The notes beneath the pieces were generated by a model. That model was not told the DNA's origin. It did not search any database and saw only the letters and a program-made list of their open reading frames with translations. This document shows positions 43,836 through 55,312 of a stretch of 64,000 bases of DNA, piece after piece; the stretch's first letter is position 1, and the number at the start of each line of letters is the position of its first letter. The DNA comes from Halichoerus grypus. Its lineage: Eukaryota; Chordata; Mammalia; Carnivora; Phocidae. The position numbers and the translations under genes are program-made. The stretch lies in the NCBI RefSeq assembly GCF_964656455.1, contig NC_135726.1, forward strand, positions 32,827,930 through 32,891,929, read 5' to 3'.

Positions 43836-44485
43836 GGGAAGACTAAGACCCAAAGGGAGAGACCCAATGGGCTCTGAAGCATTTGGGGCTGGTGCTCTTG
43901 AGCCAACATTTTACATGTCTCACATCAGATTCACACGATGCTTCTCATTCATTCATTCAATAAATAATTGACATTGGTCTCCAAACTGTGTGCCAAGGTG
44001 CCGCAGGGTGCCACAGCTAACCCACAGGAGCTCTGTGATAGATTTTAAAATTTCAAGGGAAACACAGCAATACTCAGCATCTGCTGGACATGAGGTGAAC
44101 TCCTAACCCAGGACTGTCCACCATTTCAACATCAGATTGCTCTCTATTCTTTTTGATGATGTCATATCTTTGCAAAGCTGGTCTTTCAGTAGTTACTATG
44201 GGTAAAAAGCAAGTGATACATGAAAATCAATATGGGAAAAGAAATGAGGCTGGTGGATCCAATCCAATTCCAATGTTGGAGTTGTGTCCTATTGCCCAAG
44301 GGAAAGATGACTTCAGGCCTGTGGGGTTGATTAAGGGCTTTACTTTGCTACAGTGGCAAGGCCTCAAAGGGATTTCAAGCAGGGCAGTGATGTGAGTAGT
44401 CCTGGGCTCTGCAAAGAGCCCTCAGGCTACTGCTGGTTTAGACTAGACTTAGGGAAACATGTTAGGAGACCACAGTAACGGCCCA
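43836..44485. other. Intronic sequence, left part of an ancient repeat
   Basis: From about 44310, 'aagggctttactttgctac', 'caagcagggcagtgatgtga' and 'gttaggagaccacagtaacg' belong to the unassigned ancient repeat. It resumes after the tetranucleotide array. Confidence 0.5.
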
Positions 44486-44874
44486 AACCAACCAACCAAC
44501 CAACCAACCAACCAACCAACCAGTCAACCAACCATTCAACCAACCAACCAACCAACCAGTCAACCAACCAACCAGCCAGCCAGCCAGCCAACCAACCAGT
44601 CAACCAACCAGTCAGCCAACCAACCAGCTAGTCAGCCAACCAACCAACCAGCCACTCAGCCAACCAACCGATTAACCAGCCAGCCAGCCAACCAACCAGT
44701 CAACCAACCAGCCAATCAACCAGTCAGCCAACCAACCAGCTAGTCAGCCAACCAACCAATCAGCCAGTCAGCCAACCAACCAGCTAGTCAGCCAACCAAC
44801 CAACCAGCCACTCAACCAGCCAAACAGCCAATCAACCAGCCAGCCAGCCAGCCAGCCAGCCAACTAACCAACCA
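44486..44874. repeat. Tetranucleotide (CCAA/CCAG)n array, ~390 bp
   Basis: Nearly every step is four bases (CAAC, CAGC, with scattered CAGT and CACT). The left quarter is pure CCAA and the rest is degenerate. The phrase agctagtcagccaacc occurs three times, starting at 44626, 44738 and 44782, so there is a higher-order layer with a 44-base unit. False Asn-Gln-Pro-Thr frames arise from it. Confidence 0.96.
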
Positions 44875-44990
44875 CAGTGGCTTGAACTCAGGTGATGGCA
44901 GTGAGGGAGGGAAGTCTGGTGGACAGACTTGAGAACTGGCTGATGGCAAGGTGGACTTGATGACTAGCTGAATATGGGAGTGAAAGGGAG
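44875..44990 (+). repeat. Right part of the unassigned ancient repeat
   Basis: Phrases 'ggtgatggcagtgagggagg', 'agacttgagaactggctgat' and 'gaatatgggagtgaaaggga' continue the repeat seen at 44310-44485, so the tetranucleotide array grew inside it. Confidence 0.5.
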
Positions 44991-45147
44991 GAAAGGTGTT
45001 TGGCATGGGGACAGGGTGACATGGATGGGAGAGTGCAGGGCTCACACACAATGGGTGGCCAATAAGTACCTCGTCCTGCTTTATTTTTCTCATTCACTTC
45101 CCGTTACCTGACACCTTATATAATCATTTGATTACTTGGTTACTGTC

Positions 45148-45245
45148 CAGCCCCCTCACCAGACTGTCAATTCCATGAAGACAGGGACTTTGCCTTATTC
45201 CGTGCTGTGTCCCTGTCACCCAGACTATGCCTCATACAGAGTTCA
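45148..45245 (+). repeat. L2 tail fragment
   Basis: Reads 'cagactgtcaattccatgaa', 'gacagggactttgccttatt' and 'gtgtccctgtcacccagact', a typical L2 3' end. Confidence 0.7.
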
Positions 45246-45469
45246 GAGGCTCCTAACTTTCTTGGTTCATGACATCTTAGTTGGTGATTTTTTTCTTGCC
45301 CCACCCCCCCAAGCCCAAAGAAATACACAACAGTTAACCTATATTAATGTAGTCAGGCCAAACCACCGAAGAAGGATGTCCTAACAACTTAGTAACTGTT
45401 TGAAAAATAAAACACATAAATTCAAAGAAAAAACATACTTTCATTTCATTCTTAAATAGCTACGATTAG

Positions 45470-45570
45470 TAGTGGAATGTGTTAAAATGCAGATTCTGAG
45501 CCAGCAGGCGCAGGTGGGGCCTGAAATTCTAAATTTCTCCCCGAGTCGCAGGCAATGCCTAGCTGCTGGT
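45470..45570. repeat. hAT-type DNA transposon remnant (MER20/Charlie-like)
   Basis: The phrase 'gtgttaaaatgcagattctg' with 'caggtggggcctgaaattct' and 'aggcaatgcctagctgctgg' matches the end region of short hAT elements. Confidence 0.5.
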
Positions 45571-45574
45571 GCAA

Positions 45575-45960
45575 GACGGCCTTTTGGGTGGGTGACAGGG
45601 ACAGCTCCGAGTGCACTGACTTCACGGCTTTCCAGATAGCCCTTCCCACATATGTTGCTGTCTGCAGAGAGCTTTGCCAGCCCCACGGCATGAGGTAGAG
45701 GTCAGTTGTCCACACGCTGTGGCTTGAGGTGCCCAGCTCAGCGGCCCCCATCTCCATGAACAGAAATCCTTGCTATGCCTTATCTGGGACTCCGCGTGGC
45801 TGAAATCTTGCATGAGCTTTAGCTCCTCGTCGAGAACAAGATTGTTCATGGTTCCTACCAGCAAGCTAGTCTTGGTGGACCCGAAGTGTGCTAGAGATGC
45901 TTGCTGGGGCAGGATGACTAGCTCATTTATCTTGGCTGTTTTATCACCTAGAGTCACCTG
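45575..45960 (-). pseudogene. Possible retropseudogene fragment, unrecognised
   Basis: On the minus strand a 111-codon frame (45622-45957) contains VTLGDKTAKINELVILPQQ-like text, and a second frame (45482-45757) contains MEMGAAELGTSSHSVWTTD. The two would join by a frameshift near 45755 into one ordinary-looking, non-repetitive peptide. I do not recognise the protein. The text is less low-complexity than other chance frames in the window. There is no poly-A next to it, and part of the second frame runs into a transposon remnant. Confidence 0.25.
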
Positions 45961-45964
45961 CCTT

Positions 45965-46495
45965 GTGATGGCTATGTATCCAGCTTAGGCCGAGGATGCC
46001 AGGAGGTTCCCGTGGGCCACCAAACCCTCTGTGCTTCCCTTCTGGGAGCTGGATCCCATCAAAGGATTGCTTTCCATCTCCTGGCTGTGATGCCCAGGGC
46101 GCTCTCCTGCCAGCTACTGGTAGTTCAGGATGTCCAGGTCTGGGAGGGTGAGTTTTCTGGTCACATGCGCCGGGGCACATCAGTGTATCCCAGTTTGTAC
46201 CTGGCCGAGCTCCACAGTAGGTGGAAGTGGAAGGAAGGGCAGGAGGGCAACCCCGTTCCCAACCCACCTGCTCTTCCTGTTCTCTGGGGAATTCAGTCTG
46301 TTCTCCTGATTCAGTGAGCATATAACATTGGGCTTGGGGCCAGAGCTGTGCTCTTCCCGTTTGCTGACTGCGTCAATAATCAATTGATTCATTTGTTAAT
46401 TCATTGATTCCCCTGTGCTGCAAGTGTTTATTTACTAATCGAGACTGATGTTCTGAGCTGGAGGGCCACGGTTGCTGGAGATGACCTGGAGGAGG
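45965..46495. other. Unique intronic sequence
   Basis: AT-rich end (46370-46440: 'tcaataatcaattgattcat'). No recognised exon or transposon. Confidence 0.4.
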
Positions 46496-46497
46496 GC

Positions 46498-46655
46498 ACA
46501 CTGTGGTGTGTGTTCATGCACGTGTGAGCATGCGTGCGCACATGCACATGAGTGTATGTGCCGCACGCCCGACACACGTTTGTGCGGAACGCTCGTGTAT
46601 GTGTGCACAAATACGTGTGCACACGCATGTGCCCGAGTGCAGTGTGTGTGCACCA
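46498..46655. repeat. Degenerate alternating purine-pyrimidine (TG/CA/CG) tract
   Basis: About 160 bases of TG, CA and CG steps with frequent CATG, GTGC and ACGT. It is an old diverged TG repeat with many CpG, favourable for left-handed DNA. Confidence 0.75.
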
Positions 46656-47150
46656 TAGGACTGTCCAAGCAGAGCCTAGTGCCAGTAACAGTGGCTCGGG
46701 AGCCCTCTCTTGCCAGTATGGATCCCAGGCTGGAGAAGAGAAGCTGCTGTTGGTAGAGCAGATTTTGTAGCTTGGCTTCATGTGCGTGTGAGCACTTGGG
46801 TGTGTTTTAATTAACTAGAACATTTGCCTGGAAATGAGCAGCGGCGGCAGCAGGCTCAAAGGCAGCTGGAGGGGGGCGGGGCGGTGGCAGCCTGGGTGGC
46901 GGAGGCCATGGCAGCCAGGCTTCTGAGTTTCCATGTGCTCAGTCCTGGCTGATGGCACCATGGAGTGGTGGGGTGGCAGGCCCAGCAAGGAGGGCCTCCT
47001 GGGAGTGGCTGAACTCTCTAGAATTCCCAAGACTGCTCCCCACCTAGTCGAAGGTGGCCAGGGTAATGGTTCCAGCCCATGGGTGGGGGCATGCAACTCC
47101 TGACGTGCGTCCAGGCAGGCTTTGGGCCCCTGAGCCAGGCAGGCTTGACT
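46656..47150. other. Unique intronic sequence
   Basis: G-rich text at 46850-46900 ('gggggcggggcggtggcag'). No recognised element. Confidence 0.35.
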
Positions 47151-47154
47151 GACC

Positions 47155-47320
47155 GACCTCTATCCCAGCTTAGCACCTGGCACATCATGGGGCCCCCCTA
47201 TATGTTTGTTGCATGGATAAATGAACAGATAGAGGAAAGCAAGGCTCAGAGAGGTTAAGGGATGTCTCCAGGGTCACCCAGCATGCTAGTTGACCAGCTG
47301 GAAGTTTGGATTTTGTCTCT
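47155..47320. repeat. L2 tail (+) followed by MIR piece (-)
   Basis: At 47155-47226 'gcttagcacctggcacatca' and 'tatgtttgttgcatggataa' mark an L2 end. At 47230-47320 'caaggctcagagaggttaag' and 'ccagggtcacccagcatgct' mark an antisense MIR. Confidence 0.7.
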
Positions 47321-49635
47321 GGTACTCTCTCCACAACCCTGTAATGCTGGCGTGAAGAAATGCATTACCTCATTTCAGGGGCAGATGAATACACACACCA
47401 TAGGGGCTGTGCGTCACCCACTGCTTCCAGTGGTTCTTCCAGTTGTCCACCCACCACTCTGTCCATCTGGGTGGTGGGAAAGATGGTCTTCCCAGGGCTT
47501 CTGGGGGCGGGGGTAGAGAGAGGTGGGGGAAGGGTAGTGATGGCGGGACGGGAAGGGCCGGGGCTGTCCCTTCCCAAGACACCTTGGCCACTGGGAGCTC
47601 ATAGGTTGGAGTTATTGAAGGAAACCTCTGGAATGCTGGACTTCCCCTCCAGAGTGCCCCTGCCATCCCACCCGGCCTGTTCCAATGCTCAGCGTGCCGC
47701 CCATTGCTACAGTCCACTCCTAGCTCCTCTGGAGGGGCGTGCTTTCTTCTTGTCCCATTTCCCTCAAGGGCTCCTGCCTGGTCGTTTTGCTGACATACAG
47801 CTCTGTTTCCGTGTCTCTCTCGTCTAGTGGTCCAGGGGGTTGGGCTCCGGGGCTGCACTGCCTGGGGTCAGATGTAGGCTGTGTCCCTTCCGGGTTTTGT
47901 GATTCCAGCAGCAGAGTGACGTCACGGCTCAGAGCCCCATTCTCCTTACTGGTAAAGTGGACAACGCACTGTCTACGTAACAGCTGCGATTCGTCATATA
48001 CACGTGGCCAGAATCAGGGACTCTTGTCGGAGACGGAGGCCGGGCTGCCAGTCACCCAAGAACACTCTGTGTACCATGTGCGCTCACACTGGAAGTCCCT
48101 CAGCGTGCCGAGACGCTTGCAGAAGGGGCCAAGGGAGCATAAACTGGTGGAAGGACAAGCCAAGTTCTGTTCTCATCTCAAACTCCTCCTGGGCACCTGC
48201 TCACGGAGGGAAATATCAGGGAATCACTGACAACGCTTAAATAGCTGTATCTCCATCTTTTTGCTGAACGTCTGCTAAATTTTAACCTAAACATAGGTTA
48301 AAAGTGCCCCCAATAGAACTCCCATTATATCTACATTTACCTCTTATCTATCAACTGGAATAATTTCCATTCTTGTGTTAGCTGCCTTTTCTTGGCCTTT
48401 GCCCTTGCTCTTTCCTCTGCCCTGAACGTTCTCTCCCCTCCCCTTGACCTTTTATTTTTTTACCATAAATGAAGACTTAGCACAAGATGTCTTTGCCTCT
48501 TGGTGTCCCGTATAGGCCAGCCAGAACTGAGCATTCCGGGCCTGATGGGGACCTTTTTATGGTCCCACTGTGGTCTGCCTTGGTTTGTGTGTTTTTCTTA
48601 GCCTCCTCTAGAGAATAAGGAGGCAGAATCTTGGGTTTCTCCTTCTTGGCCACACGCAGCGCCCAGAACTTGGTGAGTCCTCACCGGTGCTGATTGGATG
48701 ACTGGATTTGGGATTTGCAGCCCCGGCAGGAAGCAGAGTGTGCGCCTGCATGTGTGGATAGGCACGTGCTATGCACACACACACGTGTGCCCACATTTTG
48801 GTCCATCAGCCTGCTGCGCCTGTCTCATTGGGTTTCTGAAGAAAGGCGCCTGCTTTAATTCTTAATTAGAAATCAGAGCAGTGACAGAATGGGCCAGGCC
48901 TGCAGCTGGAGCTTTTTCTCAATGCTGGAGTTCACCTTAACAAGCGCTCTTGGTCCAGGGTGGCGTCTGCTGGGGCTGGACACCTCCGCTCACACTGGTT
49001 GGAGTGTCTCAATGCCTATGAAACGATCATGTAATTGTTGGGTGATGGGGCATCAGGATTTTGCTGATGCCACAGTCTTTCCTGGCAGTTAAAACCTGCT
49101 GAGGAAGAGACGCCGGAGATGACCCGGAGTACACCTGAGGAGCTGTGCGTTTCCCCCATCTTTTGGACAAGATGGGGTCCTGGCCTCTGAGAGCCCTGGC
49201 CTCTGTCAAATGAGATTACCTGCGCCTGTTCTCCCAGGCTGGGGATGCATTGAGCACATGTGTTGTGGGTAAAATGATCTGTGCGGACTGTGTCATGTGG
49301 GGAGTCATTACCTGGGCATCAGGGTGGAGTGGGGCATCTCACCTGCTGGTGGAGATCCACCCCTGAGCTTCTGGGCTCCAGAAAGAGCCCAGGCAGGTGT
49401 GGGGATGCCACCTGGGTCCCCGTGGCCTCTGGGTAGGGCGCCTCCAGGCGGGGGTTGGCCTGAACACCGCACACGTGGTGGGGTGGGCTGTGGACACTCT
49501 GGGGACATACACGGATGCTTGAGTGTTTCTTCAGGAAGCTTTTAAACTGCGCTTCAGGACTTGGGTCTACTACAGGACACCCTGGGGTAGAGCCCACAGT
49601 CTCTCAGGCCAGACGGCCATGGGACCCCCACGGAC
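47321..49635. other. Intronic sequence with L2 traces
   Basis: At 48385-48705 two stretches look like a diverged L2 in gene orientation ('ctctgccctgaacgttctct', 'ctctagagaataaggaggca', 'accggtgctgattggatgac'). Elsewhere there is nothing specific. Confidence 0.4.
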
Positions 49636-49639
49636 GTGC

Positions 49640-49765
49640 AATGTGAGCACAGAGAAGTTACTTAACTGCTTTGTATCTGTTTTCCCTCTTCTGGAAAGCA
49701 GGAGAAGCATCCGTACCTCCCCCCTACGGTCACTGGGGAGATGAAAGAGACAGTACAGGTCTCTA
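49640..49765 (+). repeat. MIR fragment (sense)
   Basis: Contains 'gagaagttacttaactgctt', 'tgtatctgttttccctcttc' and 'ggggagatgaaagagacagt'. A T-run of 14 at about 49810-49823 follows closely. Confidence 0.7.
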
Positions 49766-51700
49766 CACCCGTTATTGACAATTCTGAATGTCAGAAAGTG
49801 TGAAACCTGATTTTTTTTTTTTTGGTAGCTCATTTGGCAGCAAAATTTGACCTGGCTGATGTGAAGCTATTTATAGGCTTTATTTAAGTCAAGTTGGTGA
49901 ATATCTCCCTGTTTTGCTGCTGACATATAAATATGCTTGATAGCTTCTGAGGTGTTCCCAGATATTCAGGAAATGTACTGTGTTACCTCTCTAGAACCTG
50001 AAAAAGTCTGAATTCTGGGACACATCTGGCTTTGAGGGTTTAGGGTAGGGGTCATGGACGGGCATATGCAAGGCATTTGGGGAGAGTCCCACCATCATGC
50101 TCAGGAGACCTTAGGTAGAGCTGTCTTTCAACCCCACCGAACTGCCTTTTCCTTCCTTCCTCAAGCTCTGGGCTGTGCAGGGTGGGGCCCTTCACCTGCT
50201 TTTAGGCTGTCCCTGCTGGGCCTGTGCATGCAGGCGCCCCGCCGGTGCCCTTCCTCCCAGGCAGGAGGGGAAACAGCTCCTTTGCTAAGTGCCAACCTCC
50301 ATAGCAGGTTGATTTGTGCTTGGGACATGGAGGAAGGGCCCACACCTGGCCCGGCCCTGGGGTATCGGCCTTGGGATCTGATGCGTGTGGTTTGTCTCTG
50401 TCTCAGAGACTCAGACTGCTGCCCAGTCTGTCGCTTCCTTCAACGGCAGGGCCCCCGGTTGTCCTTCTGCCTCTCCAGGGGGCGGTCATGCTTGTGTTGG
50501 AGGTTCCGTTTCTCTGGTTCCCCCTGGGTGGCTGGGCCCGGCTAGTGAGGCGTGCGCGGCCTTCCTGGTCCTGGGAATCCTGTTGGCTCAGACACCATGT
50601 TCTAGAGGGACTGTGGGGTGTGGACTGCTTCTGCCTGCAGAGGAAGGCAGATAGGGAGATTGGAGGTGAGCCTCCCTTTATTTATATATTTACTGGTGGA
50701 CTCCCCCACCCCCAGTAAGACCTCTCTTTTGAGATGCTTGCCTCCCAGGGTTTCTGGCCTGACTCCCTAAGGGAACAGGACACTCTCATCTGGCCAATGG
50801 CTCCATCCTTGTCCTCTAGGGGTAATTCCATTCATGCCACCCCAACTTTTTTTTAAAGAGTCCTCCCCCTACCCCCAAAAGGAAAAAAGACGCTTTAAAT
50901 GTCTTGCCTCAAGCCAGCATTTCAGCTAGCTGTACTTCGCTTTTCTGTTTGGGTTGTAAGACCCCGCAATTAAGAAGACCCCCGCCTCAGATTAATTGTA
51001 GCCTAAGTTGGCTCACAAGGAGGCAGCGTGCCATTTCCCTCGGTCTCCCAGCTTTTGAGGCCGAGGGAGCTGGGGCGCTTTGGGCAAAGTGCGTCTCAGA
51101 CAGAGGCGTGCCCTTGCTGGGGATGGCATGGGGGGCAGAAGTGCGGCAGGACCGGATTTCAGGGCCCGACGCTGTGTCCCTGAGCCTCCCTGTGACAGAG
51201 CCTCTCGGCAGGCGGTCAGACGGGTAGGGCCGGCCCCCGGTGGCCATGAAGTGGGCAGAGTCCTGCCCATTCCTGCCGTTCCTGGGCCACGGCCCCGCGG
51301 GGTCTGATGCCTCGCCGGGCCCACTGCCCGTGCTCGACAAGCACAGACACGGTCGGCTTTCTTTTCGAGGAACCGTTTTCTTTTCCAGCTGTGATCTGCG
51401 GGCGTCTGCGCGGTCTGGCAGGTTGTGTGAGGGTCAGAGGCTGGGCAAACACTGATGCCAGCTGGTCGACGACACCTACCATGCGCCGGGTGCCGTGTGG
51501 GGGGCCGCAGCTCTCCATGCTGCTGAGAGTGGCTGGGGCGGCCACCGCCTTCATTCTGGGGCTCCCACCCAGAAGCTCCAGGGTGAGCCCCTTCTCTTCT
51601 TGTGGCCACTGCCTGGATTTAGGCGAGAGGGCAGGTCGCGCTTGCCCTTGGTGCCTCTCCCCTTCCTACCCCCGTTGTCCCCAGAGCCTGCCTGTGACCG
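49766..51700. other. Unique intronic sequence
   Basis: 49830-49990 is AT-rich and unique ('aagctatttataggctttat'). 51060-51560 is CpG-containing GC-rich sequence, open on both strands (up to 198 codons on minus) but without domains. No exon is supported. Confidence 0.4.
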
Positions 51701-51704
51701 TGGC

Positions 51705-51855
51705 ACTTTGCGTTTACAGAGCATTTCCCAGTCCTGTTCTCCTCTGACCCTCACTGCAGCCCTGCAAGGTATTCAGAGCCCAGCGAGTGGAAACTGAGGC
51801 TCAGAGCAGGAGGGAGCTGGCTAGGGCCACGAGGCCTAGGAGCAGGGAAGCAGGA
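51705..51855 (-). repeat. MIR fragment (antisense)
   Basis: Shows 'gtttacagagcatttcccag', 'gcagccctgcaaggtattca' and 'gaaactgaggctcagagcag', the reverse MIR. Confidence 0.75.
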
Positions 51856-52265
51856 CCAGCCTGTGGGGTGACATGGTGACATGGCCAGCGTGGGGGTGGC
51901 AATGCCAACAACTGTTTTTCCCCCTTGTGGTTCTTTTCTGAGTCCTTCTAGTCGGAGTGAAGTTTGGGGCTATCTGAGAGGCTTCCAGGTCCAGCTCCTG
52001 CCTCCTGGGCCCAGACACGGGAAGGAGCGGTCTGTACCCTCCTGGGTGTCCCGGGCCAGGCCACATGCTCTGAGCTGTCTGCTGGGCTTGGTTCAGGGAC
52101 AGCTGAGGGGAGCATGAGCCTGCGGGGAGTCTGTTGGGGCGACCGTCCTGAGTCTGAAAGAAGGAGATATTCTGCCCATTGGGTATGATGGCCTAGGCCT
52201 CTAGGGAAGCCTGTGTGCAAGAGAGGGTAGATTTGACACCATTCTTTACTCTTCCTGCCTCATTC
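51856..52265. other. Unique intronic sequence
   Basis: No recognised element. Confidence 0.35.
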
Positions 52266-52267
52266 CC

Positions 52268-52500
52268 TGTGCTTACTGAGGGCTACCGTGTGGGGGCTGG
52301 GGCCGGCACTGAGCTAAACCCTTCCCAGACATCATTCCCTTCAATCCTCAAGTCCGGGAGGGAGGTATCCATTGTTAACTGTCTTCATGTTACAGGTGAG
52401 GTTTGTGGCTCAGAGAGGGGAGGTTACTTTCCCTAGGTCACACAGCATGTATGTAGCAGATTCAAGACTCAACCCAAGTCCGTGCACTTAACCTCCACTG
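52268..52500 (-). repeat. MIR (antisense)
   Basis: Reads 'gtgcttactgagggctaccg', 'gagctaaacccttcccagac', 'gaggtttgtggctcagagag' and 'cctaggtcacacagcatgta'; a long, clear reverse copy. Confidence 0.88.
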
Positions 52501-52774
52501 CCTACGCTTCTTTCCTCCTGGGTGGCCTGGTGCTTGTTGGGGGCAGGGCTGGGCGCGCCTGAAGGATGTGGGTTCTGCACGCACTGGTGAGTTAGCAAAG
52601 GAGCTGTTTCCCCGGGCACCCCCTGCCCATATCGAGGCTACATCAGGCGGCTCGGAGTCTCCTGCCACCTGACTATGTCTTGACCGCCTGCCAACCTGGG
52701 AGGCCTCCAGAATTACACCCTCAGCTCCCATTGAGAGCTGGCCCGGAGGTTGTGGCCATTTGAACCATCTGCCT

Positions 52775-52880
52775 CTACCACTTGTGGGCCTCAGTTTCCA
52801 AGTCTGTGAAATGGGACAGAGTCCTTGCCTCCCGCCTCCCTAGCATTGGGGTGTGGGCTATTGAGGCCTTTGAGAGCTAG
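52775..52880 (+). repeat. MIR fragment (sense)
   Basis: Core phrase 'gggcctcagtttccaagtct' then 'gtgaaatgggacagagtcc', followed by diverged sequence. Confidence 0.6.
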
Positions 52881-53185
52881 TGTGTGGGAAAGGGCTGCCC
52901 TCCTGGGTCTGGGTGGGGTGGTCTGTCTGTGGCTTTTGTACTCCTGGGAGTCAAAGGCAGCCGCAGGTCCCCTGTGCACTGGAAGTGCTCCATATGTGGG
53001 ATTTTGTCCTGTTCCATGCGCCCCCTCCCCATGCACCTCTCCCCTCCTCCCCAGGGGTCCTTGCAGAGGAAAGCTTGCAGTCTTCAGAGCAGGCGGGGGC
53101 AACACAGCTGGCTGGGGCCGGAGCATGCAGCTTTGAGCCCAGCAGACTCCTTCGCGAGGCCGCTCTGCCGATGCCACCCCACGAC
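52881..53185. other. Unique intronic sequence
   Basis: Open frames on both strands, no motif and no recognised repeat. Confidence 0.35.
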
Positions 53186-53189
53186 ACCA

Positions 53190-53305
53190 CCCAGGGTCCT
53201 CGGCCCTCTGAGCCTCTGTTTCCACCTCTGGGGCTTGGGGATAACCATTGCACTTGCCCAGGGTGTTGCTGTGAAAATCAGAGTAGGCATTCGGAAAATG
53301 TTGTC
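53190..53305 (+). repeat. MIR fragment (sense)
   Basis: Contains 'ctctgagcctctgtttccac', 'ggggataaccattgcactt' and 'gttgctgtgaaaatcagag', diverged MIR. Confidence 0.6.
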
Positions 53306-53589
53306 AGATGGGCTCAGTCCCATCATCCTGGTCGGTTGCTCCTTATACCCTGTTTAATTTTCTTCATTTAATTTTTCTTGTTCCTCGTCTTCATGCTAGG
53401 GATTCGGCTTGGGTAAGAAATTGAAAGCTACACAACGATGAGCTGTCATCTGGTTGTGTCCCCGACCCTTGTGCAAGCATCTTCTCGGGCCTCGGTGCCC
53501 ACACGGTCAGATGGAAAGAGCACAAACTTTCATGCAGTGTGTTCTGCTCTGGGCAGTGCAGTCGCCGTCTCTAATGTCATCAGCACGAC

Positions 53590-53690
53590 CGTTCTGGGAT
53601 TCTGCTATTGTTTCCCATTTCACAGAGAGGGAGGTGAAGGCTCAGCGCCAGGGAGCGGCAGAGCCAGGATTAGAACCCAGCCTGGCTCAT
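53590..53690 (-). repeat. MIR fragment (antisense)
   Basis: Shows 'tttcccatttcacagagagg' then 'gaggtgaaggctcagcgcca' and 'agccaggattagaacccagc'. Confidence 0.7.
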
Positions 53691-54329
53691 TTCCCTGTGG
53701 GACCGAGCACCTAGGGTAGCTCTGGGCTTAGACACATGGCAGGTGGGCTGGCCGGGAGGCCGCGGGAAGGGACGGTGAGGTCAGCATTTGGCAGTGGAGC
53801 CCGGGAGTGGCCCTGGCTCGTGCTCACCCTGGCATCGTGCACCCCCCCGCCTTTTTTTCCCCTTGGCCCCCCCCCGAACTCCCCTTCCTTGGCCTTTTGC
53901 TCCCCCCTCCTCAATTGCCCTAATGACTTAGCCCAGGTGGCAAGTTGCGTGGAAAAAGTACTCCAGGGAAATAAGAGTCCTTGCTACCAGCCTGGGCCTC
54001 AGGTGTGTGCACAGCGGCCCTCCCTGGGGGTCTGGTGAGCTGCGCCTCCCCCACCCCCAGCTGTTAGGCAGGAACTGGAGAGCTGTGTGTTTTGTGTAGC
54101 TGTGTGTGGTGTGTATGACCGCACGACAGACGACGGTAGAGAATTGTGTGTGTGTGTAATTCCGTGCATGTGCGTGTCCGTAACCACGGTGTGTGCGGGC
54201 GTCTACGTGTTTATGTGTGTGCTGGAGGCGGGTGGTGCCGGGCGAGGGGGACGTGGGGACGATGTGGGGCTGGGGGCAGGGGCCGCAGCTGTGGATGGTG
54301 GGCACTAGCCTTACCTTCTTTGCTGGTTG
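53691..54329. other. Intronic sequence with diverged TG tract
   Basis: A C- and T-rich segment lies at 53840-53910 and a degenerate TG/CG stretch at 54080-54230. No exon is supported. Confidence 0.45.
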
Positions 54330-54334
54330 AAACT

Positions 54335-54720
54335 GTCTTTGTAGAACAGAGTTAAACACATGTTTAGATAATTAGAACAAAAGCCAAAAGAACAATTCCA
54401 TTCAAAGGGATGAAGCTGGGAGGTGGGGGCCCACCAGGATCTGGGGGGTCGAGTTCTGGCTCCCCAGCTCTCTGCGGCCTTCACTGCGTTTTGATCGCGC
54501 TATTTAGAAAATCCCTTTGTTGTAGGATAAACTGACATTGGCTGGCGAGTTTCTGCTGTGAAGTTCACTGTGTTCCGGGGCCCACTCGGGACAGCCAGGC
54601 CATGAGGAGCTGATTAAATGAGCTAATTTTCATTTGTTCAGCGGTTACAGATGCGGAGGCCTTTCCATGCCCTTTTCCTGAGGTTTTATTTATTTATTAA
54701 TTTTTTTTTTTTCTGGAAAG
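54335..54720. promoter_or_regulatory. Repeat-poor block rich in homeodomain-like motifs
   Basis: Contains 'tgtttagataattagaaca' near 54361, CTTTGTTGT near 54516 (SOX-like), TGATTAAA at 54611-54618 and CTAATTTTCATTTG just after. No transposon is recognised until the T-run near 54700. Enhancer role is inferred. Confidence 0.4.
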
Positions 54721-55250
54721 AGAAAGACCTTCAGGACTCCCTTTTCTCTTCCCACCCCCCCCCCCCTTAAAAATAAACATATGAAAACCTTTCTAACAAG
54801 ACCTTGGACTGGGAAAGCCAGGCTCCAGTATGGGCGTAGTGGCTAGAGGTGCCATTGGGGGGCTCCCCGAGTCTGTGAGCTGGGGCGGGGCTGCTGGGCC
54901 TGGGCCGCCCACTGCTGCTGAGAGCGAGGAGGAACCGGCTGAGGGGTGGAGAGGTTTGTTGGAAGCGGCCACAGATCTCGGGCCTTTGCATGTGCTGTGC
55001 TGCTGCTTGGGTCCTCTCTTTGCATCCCTGCTTCATTCCCTTGGCTGATTCTTGAGGTTGCTCCTTCTAGAAAACCCCATTCCCCCACTGGCGCATGGGC
55101 TTCTCCGGTCACAGCAAGGATCACAGACGCAGGACCCCTGCCTCCCACACACGAGGCCTCTGTAGGGCAAGAGCAAGGCCTGCCTATCCCTCTCGTGCCC
55201 CCAGCTCTAGAGTGCCTGGTGGGTCAGAAGCTTGGTATTGACTCTGTCGC
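54721..55250. other. Unique intronic sequence
   Basis: A C-run lies at about 54753-54766. Nothing else is recognised. Confidence 0.35.
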
Positions 55251-55255
55251 ATGAC

Positions 55256-55312
55256 CTAATGAGCGAATGAATGAAGGAGTGAATGAGTGCATGAGTGAAT
55301 GGGTGGATGACG
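55256..55312. repeat. Degenerate (GAAT/GAGT)n tract
   Basis: Four-base steps of GAAT and GAGT with several changes (gagcgaatgaatgaaggagt onward). It probably grew from the TGAATGAATG end of an L2 remnant. Confidence 0.75.

Noticed and set aside
44459..44743. Asn-Gln-Pro-Thr repeat protein
   Set aside because: Frame through the CCAA/CCAG array; no independent coding signal.
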